The notes: a model not told the origin generated them from the sequence alone. 33,566 nt of DNA from an uncultured Coriobacteriaceae bacterium (GCA_900549525.1 UWSJ01000008.1:1-33566); one strand, 5' to 3'. Numbered from the stretch's first letter, positions 14,864 through 23,818 are shown. A program made the numbers and translations.

Positions 14864-15671
14864 TCAGGGCAGCCCGGGCGACTCGAGCGACTGAACACCG
14901 GTGAGAAACCCGACGCTCGCGAGCTCCTTTGCCAACTTGGAGCTGATGTCGGCAATCGAGTGGGAATAGCACTTCAGAATGAGCCCGTCTAGGTCGGAGG
15001 GCAGCTCCATCGTGTCCGGCATCCCTTCGGTGGATTCCCCCTTGGAGGGGAGGATCGGATCTCTCTTGATAATCGTCACACGCTCCCTGCCAAGCCTGGC
15101 AAGCATCATCCCGAGCTCAAGGATGACGTTCTGACGCGCCCGAAGCTGCGCTTCGTTTGGCTTTGATTTGTCAAATCCCACGTCGTCCGGCGTTGCGAGG
15201 ACGATGGCATAGTCGGCGCCGCCCGCCATCTTTTCGAACTTCTCGACAATTGTCAGACCCTTATCGGCGTCCCGCTCGAACTCGACAGGCTCGATGTTCC
15301 AGAGGCGGAGAATGCGCTTCACCTGCCGCTTGGCCGCGAGGTCGTGCCCGTAGACGAGGAGCACCTTGCCTTTTTGCGGGCAATCCAGCGGCTCGTCTGC
15401 AAGAGCGGGTGCCAGCCGCTCGTAAAGCGTGCGCGCCTCACTCGCCCCCTTGCCCCCTAGGGACGACCGCTCCGGAGTGGTACACCGTGATGCTTGCGCG
15501 GAGCTCCTCGCCCAGGCAATCGCGCGAGAAGTCGTACTTATAATCCCCGTCAGCAGCCTTAACGGAGACCTTCTCCTCAGAGCCCCGGCTCGGCTTGTTG
15601 GTAACGTCAACCCTCCCCCTGTACCCGTACCCCACGAGCTTCATGGCCCCTATGAGTTCTTCCTCTTGCAT
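14864..15671 (-). pseudogene. TIR-like nucleotide-binding protein gene (CAP12/PCTIR type), split by a frameshift
   Basis: Two overlapping minus-strand frames make one gene. The first (15438-15671, 77 residues, beginning MQEEELIGAMKLVGYGYRG) gives an N-terminal domain that I do not recognise. The second frame gives a complete TIR-like domain of the type found in CD-NTase-associated protein 12: KVLLVYGHDLAAKRQVKRIL, GLTIVEKFEKM with the expected catalytic Glu, YAIVLATPDDVG, ARQNVILELGMMLARLGRERV, and LPSDLDGLI. Such domains cleave NAD+ when activated and serve in anti-phage defence. The frames meet at two G5 runs (15445-15449 and 15453-15457, G on the minus strand); removing one base from either joins them. 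The 248-residue frame reaching up to 15610 is unlikely to start there, since its first 50 residues are out-of-frame translation. Start is uncertain: ATG at 15671 or at 15644, the latter after AGGGG. Confidence 0.78.
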
Positions 15672-15796
15672 CGAACGGTCTTTCGCACGAATTCGAATCT
15701 ATGCGACGAGCCTACACCGAACCCGGCCGTCCATCGAGCAAGACGGCCGCTCGGCGAGTTGGCGGAAGGCGTTCGCTTCCGCTGGGAGAAGATGTC

Positions 15797-15819
15797 TTGA
15801 CGATGGGACTTTGTCCCAT
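15797..15819. promoter_or_regulatory. Perfect palindrome ATGGGAC-TTT-GTCCCAT next to a -35-like TTGACG
   Basis: ATGGGAC (15803-15809) and GTCCCAT (15813-15819) are perfect inverted repeats around TTT, directly after TTGACG (15797-15802), a good -35 match. No clear -10 box follows at the usual distance. The site lies 54 bases before the EIIA gene and in the divergent gap to the TIR-like gene, so it may be an operator or a small hairpin. Confidence 0.4.
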
Positions 15820-15872
15820 GGCTGTTCCAAACATTCCCGCTCGTCGCGGGCCCGCACACCCAGGGAGGACTC

Positions 15873-16436
15873 ATGGGACTTCTCGGCAAGATCAAGGAGC
15901 GCATCAAGGGCGCCGGCGCACAGGACAGGCCGCTCTCGGCAACGTTCGCGACGCGCCCCGACACCGTCTACGCGCCCCTCTCGGGCATGCTCGTGCCGCT
16001 CAAGGAGATCAACGACACCGTCGTGTCGGCGGGGTTGCTCGGTGACGGCTACGGCATCCTGCCCACGGGCGGCAATGTGCTCTACGCCCCCGTCAACGGT
16101 CGCGTTGGCGCCACGACGGTCACCAACCACGCCATCGGCATTCTGGGCGACGGCGGCGTCGAGGTCCTCATCCACATCGGCCTTGGCACCGTCGAGATGG
16201 AGGGCAAGGGCTTCAGCCGCCTCGTCGAGTCGAACAGGCGCGTGAAGGCCGGAGATCCGCTCATCGTCTTCGACCCCGACGCCATCGAGGCTTCGGGTCA
16301 CGAGAACGTCGTGGTGGTCGCCGTTTCCAACACCGATCCCAGCATCGAGATCGAGAAGGTGGGCAACTCCGGCACGCTGCTCGGGGGACGACCGCTCGTG
16401 AAGCTCGGGGACCCCATCCTTATCGTGAGGAAGTAA
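15873..16436 (+). CDS. crr: PTS glucose-type EIIA component (Crr-like), free-standing
   Basis: The 187-residue soluble protein carries the phosphoryl group from HPr to a glucose-family EIIBC permease. The EIIA(Glc) fold is evident from YAPLSGMLVPL, the GDGYGILP turn, NHAIGI with the helper histidine (H86), and EVLIHIGLGTVEMEGKGF with the phosphorylated histidine H101. It ends with NTDPSIE... DPILIV, typical of the family. No EIIB, EIIC or HPr gene is near. It could serve a distant permease, or regulate transport as Crr does in other bacteria. AGGGAGGA precedes the ATG. A partial tandem copy of the last coding bases (GAGGAAGTA then AGC) appears at 16426-16443 and again just after. Confidence 0.93.
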   Translation: MGLLGKIKERIKGAGAQDRPLSATFATRPDTVYAPLSGMLVPLKEINDTVVSAGLLGDGYGILPTGGNVLYAPVNGRVGATTVTNHAIGILGDGGVEVLIHIGLGTVEMEGKGFSRLVESNRRVKAGDPLIVFDPDAIEASGHENVVVVAVSNTDPSIEIEKVGNSGTLLGGRPLVKLGDPILIVRK

Positions 16437-17095
16437 GGCCAGCTGAGGAAGTAGGTCAGCCGCCGCTCCTGAGGCTTCGCCCACCGCTCCGGCAGGCTCG
16501 CCCACAGACTGCCTGACCACGCCCAAGGCAGCAGACGCGTGCACATGCCGCACGCGGGCAAGGCGGCGCTCCAACTCGGACTGGGGCGCCGCCGTGTGCC
16601 ACTTCGTTCGACAGGCCTCACGAGCTCTCCTGGCTCACCGCTCACGAAGAGCCACGAGCGATTGAGCAGCGTGCTCACGAGCCGGTTGGCGCGCTCCGAG
16701 AAGTAGCCCGCGGTTCGCGTGTACCGGAAGCCCAGGACGAGCTGGGTTGAGCAGTTGCCCACGATCGTGTTGGCGCTCGCCTCTCCGTAGACCGCCTCGA
16801 GCTGCGAAATCGTCTGGTGCAGGATCGTGCACCAGATCTCGCGACTGCGCGTCACCGCGATGTAGTCCTCGAAGTGCGGGATGCGCAGGTTCGAGAAGTC
16901 GTCGAGAAAGAGGCGGACGGGCCGCGCGACGAGGGCCCCGAAGTCAACCTGGGGGGTGCCGGTTATAGAGCGCGAGGGCCGTGTCGAAGCCCATGTGTAT
17001 ACACGTTGACTATTAATTGCGAGCGGATGACTCGCAGGCGGACATGGAGCGGGCAAGCTCGGGCGGCACGACGACGCGCGCGCCCAGATGACCCT
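16437..17095. other. Non-coding or decayed gap between crr and ffh
   Basis: This 659-base gap holds no intact gene. Its main content is the TraG/VirD4 fragment at 16618-16948. The stretch 16440-16620 has no recognisable coding. At 16995-17004 there is a perfect palindrome GTGTATACAC, followed by TTGAC and an AT-rich patch (TATTAATTG) unlike its surroundings, which could mark the edge of a lost element. No T-run terminator is visible after crr or ffh. Confidence 0.5.
16618..16948 (-). pseudogene. Fragment of a VirD4/TraG-type conjugative coupling ATPase
   Basis: The minus-strand translation contains a clear piece of a type IV secretion coupling protein: VRLFLDDFSNL (Walker B region; the usual form is FLLDEFAN), IPHFEDYIAVTRSR, TILHQTISQLEAVYG, TIVGNCSTQLVLG, YFSERANR and SWLFVSGEPGELV. 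The order and spacing match the second half of the TraG/VirD4 ATPase domain. The Walker A half, the membrane anchor and the C-terminus are missing, and a few residues appear deleted before SWLFV. Only about 110 of the usual 550-700 residues remain, so the gene is dead. It is the only trace of a conjugative element in the window and lies just downstream of ffh. Confidence 0.75.
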
Positions 17096-18496
17096 CTAGA
17101 ACGGGAAGCCACCGCCCTTGCCGATGCCGCCGCCCATGCCCATGTTGCGCATCATGCTCTCCAGCTGACGCTTCGCCTGGCGCGGGTTCTTGGTGGCACC
17201 GCCCATCATGGAGCGCATCTTGCCCATCATCTTGTTCATCTCGCCCCACTGCTTGATGAGTTGGTTGACCTCCTGCACGGAGCGACCGGAGCCACGCGCG
17301 ATGCGCGAGCGCCGCATGCCGTTGATGAGCTTCGGACGGGCGCGCTCCTCCTTGGTCATCGAGCGAATCATGGCCTCGATCTTGACCATCTGCTCCTCGG
17401 TCTGATCGCCGCCCATCTTGCGGACGGCGCGCTCGCCGCCCGGAAGCATCCCGAGCAGCTTGCCCACGCCGCCCATCTTGCGAATCTGCTGCATCTGGTT
17501 GAGCATGTCGTCCATCGTGAAGCCCTCGCGCAGCATGCGCTCGGCGGCTTCGGCCTGCTGGGCGTCGGCGTTGGCCTGGGCAGCCTCGACGATGCCCACC
17601 ACGTCACCCATGCCGAGGATGCGCTTGGCCATGCGGTCGGGATGGAAGACCTCGAGCGAGTCGGGCTTCTCGCCCATCGAGACGAACTTGATGGGCTTGC
17701 CGGTGACGGCGCGGACGGAGAGGGCGCCGCCGCCACGGGCGTCGCCGTCGAGCTTGGACATGATGACACCGTCGAAGTCGGTACGGTTGGCGAACTCGGT
17801 CACCACGTTGACGATGTCCTGGCCGGTCATGGCGTCGACCACCATGAGCACCTGATCGGGCTTCACGGCGTTCTTGATGTCGACGGCCTCCTGCATCATG
17901 AGCTCGTCGATCTGGAGGCGTCCGGCCGTGTCGACGATCACCACGTCGCGCAGGTGGTCGACGGCGTCGCGCACGGCCTCGCGGGCGATGGCAACGGCGT
18001 CCTTGCCGTCACCTCGATAGACCGGCACACCGATCTCCTCGCCGAGCGTGGCGAGCTGGTCGGCGGCGGCGGGGCGGTGCACGTCGCAGGCGGCGAGCTC
18101 GGGAGAGCGGCCCTGCTTCTTGAGCATGTAGGCGAGCTTGGCCGCCGCAGTGGTCTTGCCCGAGCCCTGAAGGCCCACGAGCATGATCACGTTGGGCGTG
18201 CGGTTCTGCATGAGCGTGAGCTTACTCTCCGTGGAGCCGAGCAGCTCGGTGAGCTCGTCGAGCACCACGCGCACCACGTTCTGCGCGGGCGTGAGCGAGT
18301 CGAGGACGTCGGCCTCGAGGCACTGGGACTTGCACTTCTCGACGAACTCCTTGACCACGCGGAAGTTGACGTCGGCCTCGAGCAGGGCCATGCGAATCTC
18401 GCGCATCGCGACATTGATGTCGTCCTCGGTGAGACGGCCCTTGCCGCGCAGCTTGTCGAAGGTGTCAGCGAGGCGGTCAGAAAGGTTGTTGAACAT
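17096..18496 (-). CDS. ffh: Signal recognition particle GTPase Ffh (SRP54)
   Basis: The 466-residue protein binds 4.5S/SRP RNA and signal peptides of nascent membrane proteins and delivers ribosomes to FtsY. The N domain (1-85) is followed by the GTPase G domain with P-loop GLQGSGKTT (about 108), the DVHRPAA motif, VDTAGR, and SKLDGDARGG. A methionine-rich M domain from about 300 contains the RNA-binding GMRRSRIARGSGRSV. The tail is Gly/Met rich and ends FPF. AGGAGACCAC precedes the ATG. It follows ftsY by eight bases, as the end of the smc-ftsY-ffh operon. The SRP RNA gene is not in the window. Confidence 0.97.
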   Translation of the reverse strand: MFNNLSDRLADTFDKLRGKGRLTEDDINVAMREIRMALLEADVNFRVVKEFVEKCKSQCLEADVLDSLTPAQNVVRVVLDELTELLGSTESKLTLMQNRTPNVIMLVGLQGSGKTTAAAKLAYMLKKQGRSPELAACDVHRPAAADQLATLGEEIGVPVYRGDGKDAVAIAREAVRDAVDHLRDVVIVDTAGRLQIDELMMQEAVDIKNAVKPDQVLMVVDAMTGQDIVNVVTEFANRTDFDGVIMSKLDGDARGGGALSVRAVTGKPIKFVSMGEKPDSLEVFHPDRMAKRILGMGDVVGIVEAAQANADAQQAEAAERMLREGFTMDDMLNQMQQIRKMGGVGKLLGMLPGGERAVRKMGGDQTEEQMVKIEAMIRSMTKEERARPKLINGMRRSRIARGSGRSVQEVNQLIKQWGEMNKMMGKMRSMMGGATKNPRQAKRQLESMMRNMGMGGGIGKGGGFPF

Positions 18497-18504
18497 GTGG
18501 TCTC

Positions 18505-19404
18505 CTACTGGTTCTCTCCCACGAGGGCACGGCAGAACTCAAGGGCGTCGAAGCGCTGGAAGTCCTCGATGCCCTCGCCCACGCCGATCCTCCAGATGGG
18601 AAGCCCCAGCTGGTCGGCGATGGCAACGGCGATGCCGCCCTTGGCCGTCCCGTCGAGCTTGGTCACGATGAGGCCGTCGAGGTCGAGGGCGTCGTTGAAC
18701 TCCTTGGCCTGGGCGAGGCCGTTCTGGCCGGTGGTGGCGTCGACGACGAGTACCACGGTGACGGGCATGGTCGCGCGCTTGCGCGTGACGCTCACGACCT
18801 TGGCGAGCTCGCGCATGAGGTCGGCGCTCGTGTGCAGGCGGCCCGCCGTGTCAACGAGCACGAGGTCGGCGCCGTCCTTCTCGGCCGCCTCGACGACGTC
18901 GTAGCACACGCTCGCGGGGTCGGCCCCGCGCTCGCGCGTCACGACGGCAACGCCGGCACGCTTGCCCCACACCTCGAGCTGCTCGATGGCTGCGGCGCGG
19001 AAAGTGTCAGCACCGCCGATGAGCACCGACTTGCCGCTGTCCTTGGCCGCGGCGGCGAGCTTGCCCACCGTCGTCGTCTTGCCCGCCCCGTTGATGCCCA
19101 CGAACAGGACGCAGCTCGGCGTGTCGTCGAAGGGGTCGCGCGCGGGCTGGGGGAAGACCGCCGCGAGACGCGTAGCCAGGGCCTCCTGGAGCTGCCGGGA
19201 GGTATGGAGGTTCCTCCGGGCCGCCTCCTCGCGCAGGTCGTCTGTGACCTTGAGCGCGAGCTCGGCGCCCATGTCGCCCATGACGAGCGTGTCCTCGAGA
19301 TCCTCCCAGAACGACTCGTCGACCTCGCCGCCCATGTAGAAGATCTCGTTCAGTGCCTCGCGGGACCTCTCGAGTCCCTTGCGCAAACGGTCGGCTAAGC
19401 CCAT
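18505..19404 (-). CDS. ftsY: SRP receptor FtsY
   Basis: The 299-residue SRP receptor has an NG GTPase core: the N domain with EALNEIFYMGGEVDESFWEDL, P-loop FVGINGAGKTTTVGKLA (about 104), GGADTFRAAAIEQL, VDTAGRLHT and VTKLDGTAKGG. It lacks the long acidic A domain of E. coli FtsY; the short N-terminus with basic residues (DRLRKGLERSRE) probably forms the membrane-binding helix. It pairs with Ffh at the membrane in the presence of GTP. Its ATG overlaps the smc stop by one base (ATGA arrangement), giving translational coupling. Confidence 0.97.
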   Translation of the reverse strand: MGLADRLRKGLERSREALNEIFYMGGEVDESFWEDLEDTLVMGDMGAELALKVTDDLREEAARRNLHTSRQLQEALATRLAAVFPQPARDPFDDTPSCVLFVGINGAGKTTTVGKLAAAAKDSGKSVLIGGADTFRAAAIEQLEVWGKRAGVAVVTRERGADPASVCYDVVEAAEKDGADLVLVDTAGRLHTSADLMRELAKVVSVTRKRATMPVTVVLVVDATTGQNGLAQAKEFNDALDLDGLIVTKLDGTAKGGIAVAIADQLGLPIWRIGVGEGIEDFQRFDALEFCRALVGENQ

Positions 19405-22400
19405 CAGGCGTCGACCACCTTTCCTGTCGCGCGGTCAAGCCGCTGGGATACCACGTGGCTCACGCCGTCGGCCTGCATGGAGACGCCGTAGAGCACGTCG
19501 GCCTGCTCCATGGTACGCCGCTGGTGCGAGATCACGATGAGCTGCGTCGTCTCCTTGAGCTGGTCGATGGCGTCGAGCAGCTTGTCGAGGTTGGCGTCGT
19601 CGAGCGCCGCCTCGACCTCGTCGAAGACGTAGAACGGCACGGTGCGCGTGCGATACACCGCGAAGAGCAGGGCCAGCGCCGTGAGCGACTTCTCGCCGCC
19701 GCTCATGAGGGTCATCTTTGCGATGCGCTTGCCCCGGGGCTGTGCCACCACCTCGATGCCCGTCTCGGCCGGGTGATCGGGGTCGGTCATCTCGAGGTTT
19801 GCCTTGCCACCCGGGAAGAGCATCGAGAAGATCTCGACGAAGTTGGCGTTCACCGCGTCGAAGGTCTGGAGGAACGCCGTGCGCATCTTGCGGTCGATGG
19901 CGGCCGTGATCTTCGTGAGGGCCTTCCTGGCCCCCTCGAGGTCGGCCAGCTGCTCGGCCACGTAGTCGGCGCGTTCCTTGAGCTTGGTGTACTCGTCCAT
20001 GGCCACCTGGTTGACCGGCCCCAGCCCCTCGATCTGGCGGCGGAGGCTCGCCACCTCGCGCTCGGTGGCCTCGCGGTCGTCGGGCTCCGGCATCTCGAGG
20101 GCCTCCTCGAGCACGTGCCTGCCGTCGGCCGTGATGGCCTTGATGGCCTGCTCGACGCGCACCTCGAGCCTGCCGGACTCCACCTTGAGCTCGCCCTGCG
20201 CCGCCTTGGCGCTCTCGAGTTCGCCTTCGGCCGCCGAAACCTGCGCCTTGGCGTCGCCGATGGTCTTCTTGAGCGACGCGGAGTCGGCCTCGGCAAGGCT
20301 CGCGCGGTCGCGCAGGCGCTCGGCCCAGGTGCGTGCCGCCGCACGGATCGCTTCGTAGCGCTCGTGCAACGGGTCGATGCGCAGGCGCAGCACCTCGAGC
20401 GAGCGGGTGCTGTCCTCGGCCACGTGACGGCGCTCGACGAATTCGGAGATGCGCGCCGTGAGCTCGCGTTCGCGCTCCTCAAGATGGCGCAGGCGCTCGG
20501 TGGAGGTGGCGAGGCTCAGGCGTGCGTCGCTGACCTTCTTGGCGGCCTCGTCCTCGGCCCTCGACGCCTCGCGACGGCGTGCCTGCGCCTCGTCGAAGTC
20601 GCGCGTGATGGCCTGCAGCCGCTCCCGCGCCTCGGACGCCTTCCTCTCGAGCTCCGCCAGGCGCGGTCGCGCCTCCTCGGCACGCCTGCAGGTGGCCTCG
20701 CGCTTGCGCTGCACCTGCGTCCGCTCGTCATGTGCGCGGGACACCTGCGCCTCGAGACGGCCGATCTCGGCCGAAATGGAGTCGTGCTCGCCGCGCCTGC
20801 GGGAGAGCTCGCCTGCGGCCTCGGCCGAGCGCTCGCGCGCGTCGGCGAGGGCCTTCGCGCATGCCTCCTGCCGCTCCGAGGCGTCCGCGACGGCCTGCTG
20901 GGCCTCGCGAACGTCGGCCTCGAGACCCGCCATGGAAGCCTCGAGCTCCTCGATCTTGCGGCGGCGTTCGAGGGTGCCCGCGGCGGCTCCCGCCGAGACG
21001 CCGGCGACCGTGCGGCCGTCGGGATAGGCGACGACGCCGTCGGGGGTGACGTAGGTGAGCGACGGATCCTTGGCATGCGCGGCCACCGCCGAGCGGGCGT
21101 CCGCCACCACGCGCACGTCGCCGAGCAGGGCGCGGACGAGGCCCTGGGCCTCGCTCGAGACCTTAAGCCTGGCGGCAAGCGAGCCGGGCGCGGGCGCGGC
21201 GTCGCTCCCACCCTCGGCAAGCGACAGGACCGTGAGCGAGCCCTGCGCGCGCCGAGACGCCGCCGCGGCCTCCATGATGCGCGACACCTCGTCCGACCCC
21301 GTCACGACCGGGGCCCCAAGCACGCCACCGAGCAGCCGCTCGACCACCTGGTCGAGCTCGGCCGGGGCGCTCACCACGTCGGCGAGGCGACAGCGCACGA
21401 GCGAGGCGAGCTCGCTGTTGGAGAGCACCTTGCCCTCGAGCGTGTCCGTCCCGCCGGAGAGCTGTGCGTCGACCGTGCGCAGGGCCGAAAGGGTCGCATT
21501 GGCGCCGGCGAGCGCCGCGCGGGCAGCGTCGAGGCCGGCGGAGGCGTCACGGGAGGCGACGCGCGCGGCCTCGTGCGACTGGGAGCGCTCGGCTATCTCG
21601 GCCTTGGCCGCGTCGGCCGTCTCCGTGGCCGCCCGCAGCTCCTCGGCAAGCTCGCCAAGACGGCCCTTCCTGCTCGCAAGGGCGGCCTCGGCCGTCTCGA
21701 CCGACTCATCAATCTGGGCGAGGCGGCTCTGGAACATCTGGTCCTCGACCTCGGCGCTGCTGATCTCGTCGGCAAGCTTGGCGCGGTCGAGCGTGGCGCG
21801 GTCGAGCTCGGCCTGGCAGCTGCGCTGCTCGCCCCCAAGGCGAGCCTGCTCGGACCCGGCGGCGCGGCGCGCGTTCGTGGCCTCCTTGGCCAGCGGCTCG
21901 AGCCGCTCGACGTCGGCGTGCAGCCCCTGGACGGCCACGCGGGTGTCCGAGAGCCTGCCCGTGACCTCGTCGAGCTCGCGGGCCGCCTCGGTGCGCTGCC
22001 GCTCCACCTGCGAGAGCTGCATGCGCGTCTCGGAGAGGCGGCTCACCATGTTGCGCCCCTTCTCCTCGAGCAGGCGCATGTCGGAGTCGAGCCGCCCCAG
22101 GATGTCGGCGCAGCGGCGGCGCTGCTCGCCGAGGTCACCCACGAAGAGCCCCTTCTGCTCGAGCAGGCTCTGGAGCTTCTCGAGCTCGCGCGACTTCTCG
22201 TCCGCACGGTACTGCGCAAGCTCGATGGCGGCCGCGGCCTCCTTCTGCCGGCCCTCGAGCTCGGCCCACTGGCGCTGCAGCCTGCGGACGTCATCGACGG
22301 CCAGCTGGCAGGTGAGGTCCGACAGGCGCTGGTCGAGCTCGTTGAAGCGCCGAGCGCGGTCGACCTGGCGCTCGAGGGGCCGGAGCTGGCGGTTCATCTC

Positions 22401-22988
22401 GCGCGCGACGTCACGGGCGCGCACGAGGTTCTTGTCCATGTCGGCGAGCTTCTTGAGCGAGCGCTCCTTGCGCCGACGATGCTTGGAGATGCCGGCGGCC
22501 TCCTCGATGAGGCTGCGGCGCTCCTCGGGGCGGCTCGCGAGAATGGAGTCGAGCTTGCCCTGGGAGATGATCGAGTGCGTGTCCTTGCCAAGGCCCGAGT
22601 CGTGCAGGATGTCCTGGATGTCCATAAGGCGAGCCGGGGCGCCGTTGATGAGGTACTCGGACTCGCCCGAGCGGTACATGCGACGGGTGATGCCCACCTC
22701 AAAGAAGTCGACCGGCAGCGTGTGGTCTGAGTTGTCAAGCACGAGCGTGACCTCGGCCACGCCCACGGGCTTGCGCGCGGAGGAGCCTGAGAACACGACG
22801 TCCTCCATGGCCTGGCCGCGCAGCATCTTGGCGCTCTGCTCGCCCAGCACCCACAGGATCGCGTCGGAGACGTTTGACTTGCCCGAGCCGTTTGGCCCCA
22901 CCACGACGGTGAGGCCCGGGTCGAACACCATGTGGGTGCGGTCCGCGAAGGACTTGAAGCCCTTCAGCGTGAGGGACTTCAGGAACAA
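19404..22988 (-). CDS. smc: Chromosome segregation ATPase SMC
   Basis: The 1194-residue condensin core protein has an N-terminal ATP-binding half with LTLKGFKSFADRT and Walker A GPNGSGKSN (about 32-40). Two long coiled coils follow, separated by a hinge around residues 500-650 (GKVLSNSELASLV and onward, GVVAYPDG). The C-terminal half carries the signature LMSGGEKSLTALALLFAV and Walker B FYVFDEVEAALDDAN. It loads on DNA and compacts and separates the chromosome with ScpA/ScpB, which are not in the window. The start is TTG at 22988, overlapping rnc by 10 bases and preceded by GAGGAGG. Its very regular GC-rich third positions create a false 1125-residue frame on the other strand. Confidence 0.97.
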   Translation of the reverse strand: MFLKSLTLKGFKSFADRTHMVFDPGLTVVVGPNGSGKSNVSDAILWVLGEQSAKMLRGQAMEDVVFSGSSARKPVGVAEVTLVLDNSDHTLPVDFFEVGITRRMYRSGESEYLINGAPARLMDIQDILHDSGLGKDTHSIISQGKLDSILASRPEERRSLIEEAAGISKHRRRKERSLKKLADMDKNLVRARDVAREMNRQLRPLERQVDRARRFNELDQRLSDLTCQLAVDDVRRLQRQWAELEGRQKEAAAAIELAQYRADEKSRELEKLQSLLEQKGLFVGDLGEQRRRCADILGRLDSDMRLLEEKGRNMVSRLSETRMQLSQVERQRTEAARELDEVTGRLSDTRVAVQGLHADVERLEPLAKEATNARRAAGSEQARLGGEQRSCQAELDRATLDRAKLADEISSAEVEDQMFQSRLAQIDESVETAEAALASRKGRLGELAEELRAATETADAAKAEIAERSQSHEAARVASRDASAGLDAARAALAGANATLSALRTVDAQLSGGTDTLEGKVLSNSELASLVRCRLADVVSAPAELDQVVERLLGGVLGAPVVTGSDEVSRIMEAAAASRRAQGSLTVLSLAEGGSDAAPAPGSLAARLKVSSEAQGLVRALLGDVRVVADARSAVAAHAKDPSLTYVTPDGVVAYPDGRTVAGVSAGAAAGTLERRRKIEELEASMAGLEADVREAQQAVADASERQEACAKALADARERSAEAAGELSRRRGEHDSISAEIGRLEAQVSRAHDERTQVQRKREATCRRAEEARPRLAELERKASEARERLQAITRDFDEAQARRREASRAEDEAAKKVSDARLSLATSTERLRHLEERERELTARISEFVERRHVAEDSTRSLEVLRLRIDPLHERYEAIRAAARTWAERLRDRASLAEADSASLKKTIGDAKAQVSAAEGELESAKAAQGELKVESGRLEVRVEQAIKAITADGRHVLEEALEMPEPDDREATEREVASLRRQIEGLGPVNQVAMDEYTKLKERADYVAEQLADLEGARKALTKITAAIDRKMRTAFLQTFDAVNANFVEIFSMLFPGGKANLEMTDPDHPAETGIEVVAQPRGKRIAKMTLMSGGEKSLTALALLFAVYRTRTVPFYVFDEVEAALDDANLDKLLDAIDQLKETTQLIVISHQRRTMEQADVLYGVSMQADGVSHVVSQRLDRATGKVVDA

Positions 22989-23695
22989 CGGACGCCCTCC
23001 TCGGCGAGACGCTCGATGGCGTCGGCGGCGGCCACGCTCTCGGCCTCCTTCTTCGAAGAGCCGGAGCCGCGTCCCACGCGACGCCCGCCAACGAGCACCA
23101 CGGAGGTGAAGGTGGGCGCGTGCGCGGGCCCCTCCTCGCCCTCGAGCTTGTACTCCGGGGCACAGCGCAGCTCGCGCTGGGTGATCTCCTGCAGGCGGCT
23201 CTTGGGGCTCTGCGGGCGCTCGGCGAGCTCGGGCACCATGCGGGGGCCAAGCGTGCGGCGCACGAAGTCGTGGGTCACGTCATAGCCGCCGTCGAGGTAG
23301 AGCGCACCCACGACCGACTCGTACACGTTCTCGAGCGCGGAGTGGAGGCCACGGGCCCCCGTGCCCTTCTCGGACTCGCCGAAGACGATGCAGTCGCCGA
23401 TGCCAAGGTCGGCCGCCACCTCGGAGAGCATCTTGCCCGAGACGAGCGAGATCTTGAGGCGGGTGAGCTCGCCCTCGTCCATGGAGCCGAAGCGCTCGAA
23501 CAGGTCGGTGGCGACGATGGCGCCGAGGATGGAGTCACCCAGGAACTCGAGCCGCTCGTAGGAGGCCGAGACGGGCAGGTGCTCCACGGCGCTCGGGTGC
23601 GTGATCGCGGCAACCACGAGGTCGTGCCTCGTGAAGTGATGGTTGGTGATGTCCTCGATGTGCCGGATGCGTTCGTGCTCAGTGAGCTGGGGCAT
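22979..23695 (-). CDS. rnc: Ribonuclease III
   Basis: The 238-residue enzyme cuts double-stranded RNA, including 30S rRNA precursors. It shows the RNase III signature YERLEFLGDSILG (about 45-57) with its metal-binding acids, ENVYESVVGALYLDGGYD with the second acidic pair, and a C-terminal double-stranded RNA-binding domain (about 165-232) ending GRGSGSSKKEAESVAAADAI. GGGGAGCGC precedes the ATG. In other bacteria rnc often follows rpmF/plsX directly; here a glycosyltransferase gene separates them by about 1.7 kb. Confidence 0.97.
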   Translation of the reverse strand: MPQLTEHERIRHIEDITNHHFTRHDLVVAAITHPSAVEHLPVSASYERLEFLGDSILGAIVATDLFERFGSMDEGELTRLKISLVSGKMLSEVAADLGIGDCIVFGESEKGTGARGLHSALENVYESVVGALYLDGGYDVTHDFVRRTLGPRMVPELAERPQSPKSRLQEITQRELRCAPEYKLEGEEGPAHAPTFTSVVLVGGRRVGRGSGSSKKEAESVAAADAIERLAEEGVRCS

Positions 23696-23818
23696 GCGCT
23701 CCCCTTGCCTTTCGTGCGATGGCGTACAGAGTTATGCAGCCATCCATTGTAGCCGCACGACGCTGGGCCCTGCCCCTTCACCCGAAGAACACCCAAACGC
23801 AACCCCGGCGCACCGTCG

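Noticed and set aside
14864..15610. A single intact 248-residue TIR-like protein starting at 15610
   Set aside because: Its first 50 residues are Arg/Ser-rich out-of-frame translation, while the other frame gives a normal-looking protein up to the G runs.
19353..22730. Very long plus-strand open frame (1125 residues) opposite smc
   Set aside because: It is the mirror of smc codon structure in GC-rich DNA: low-complexity His/Arg/Leu/Gly composition, no domain, no ribosome site. smc on the other strand has all expected motifs.
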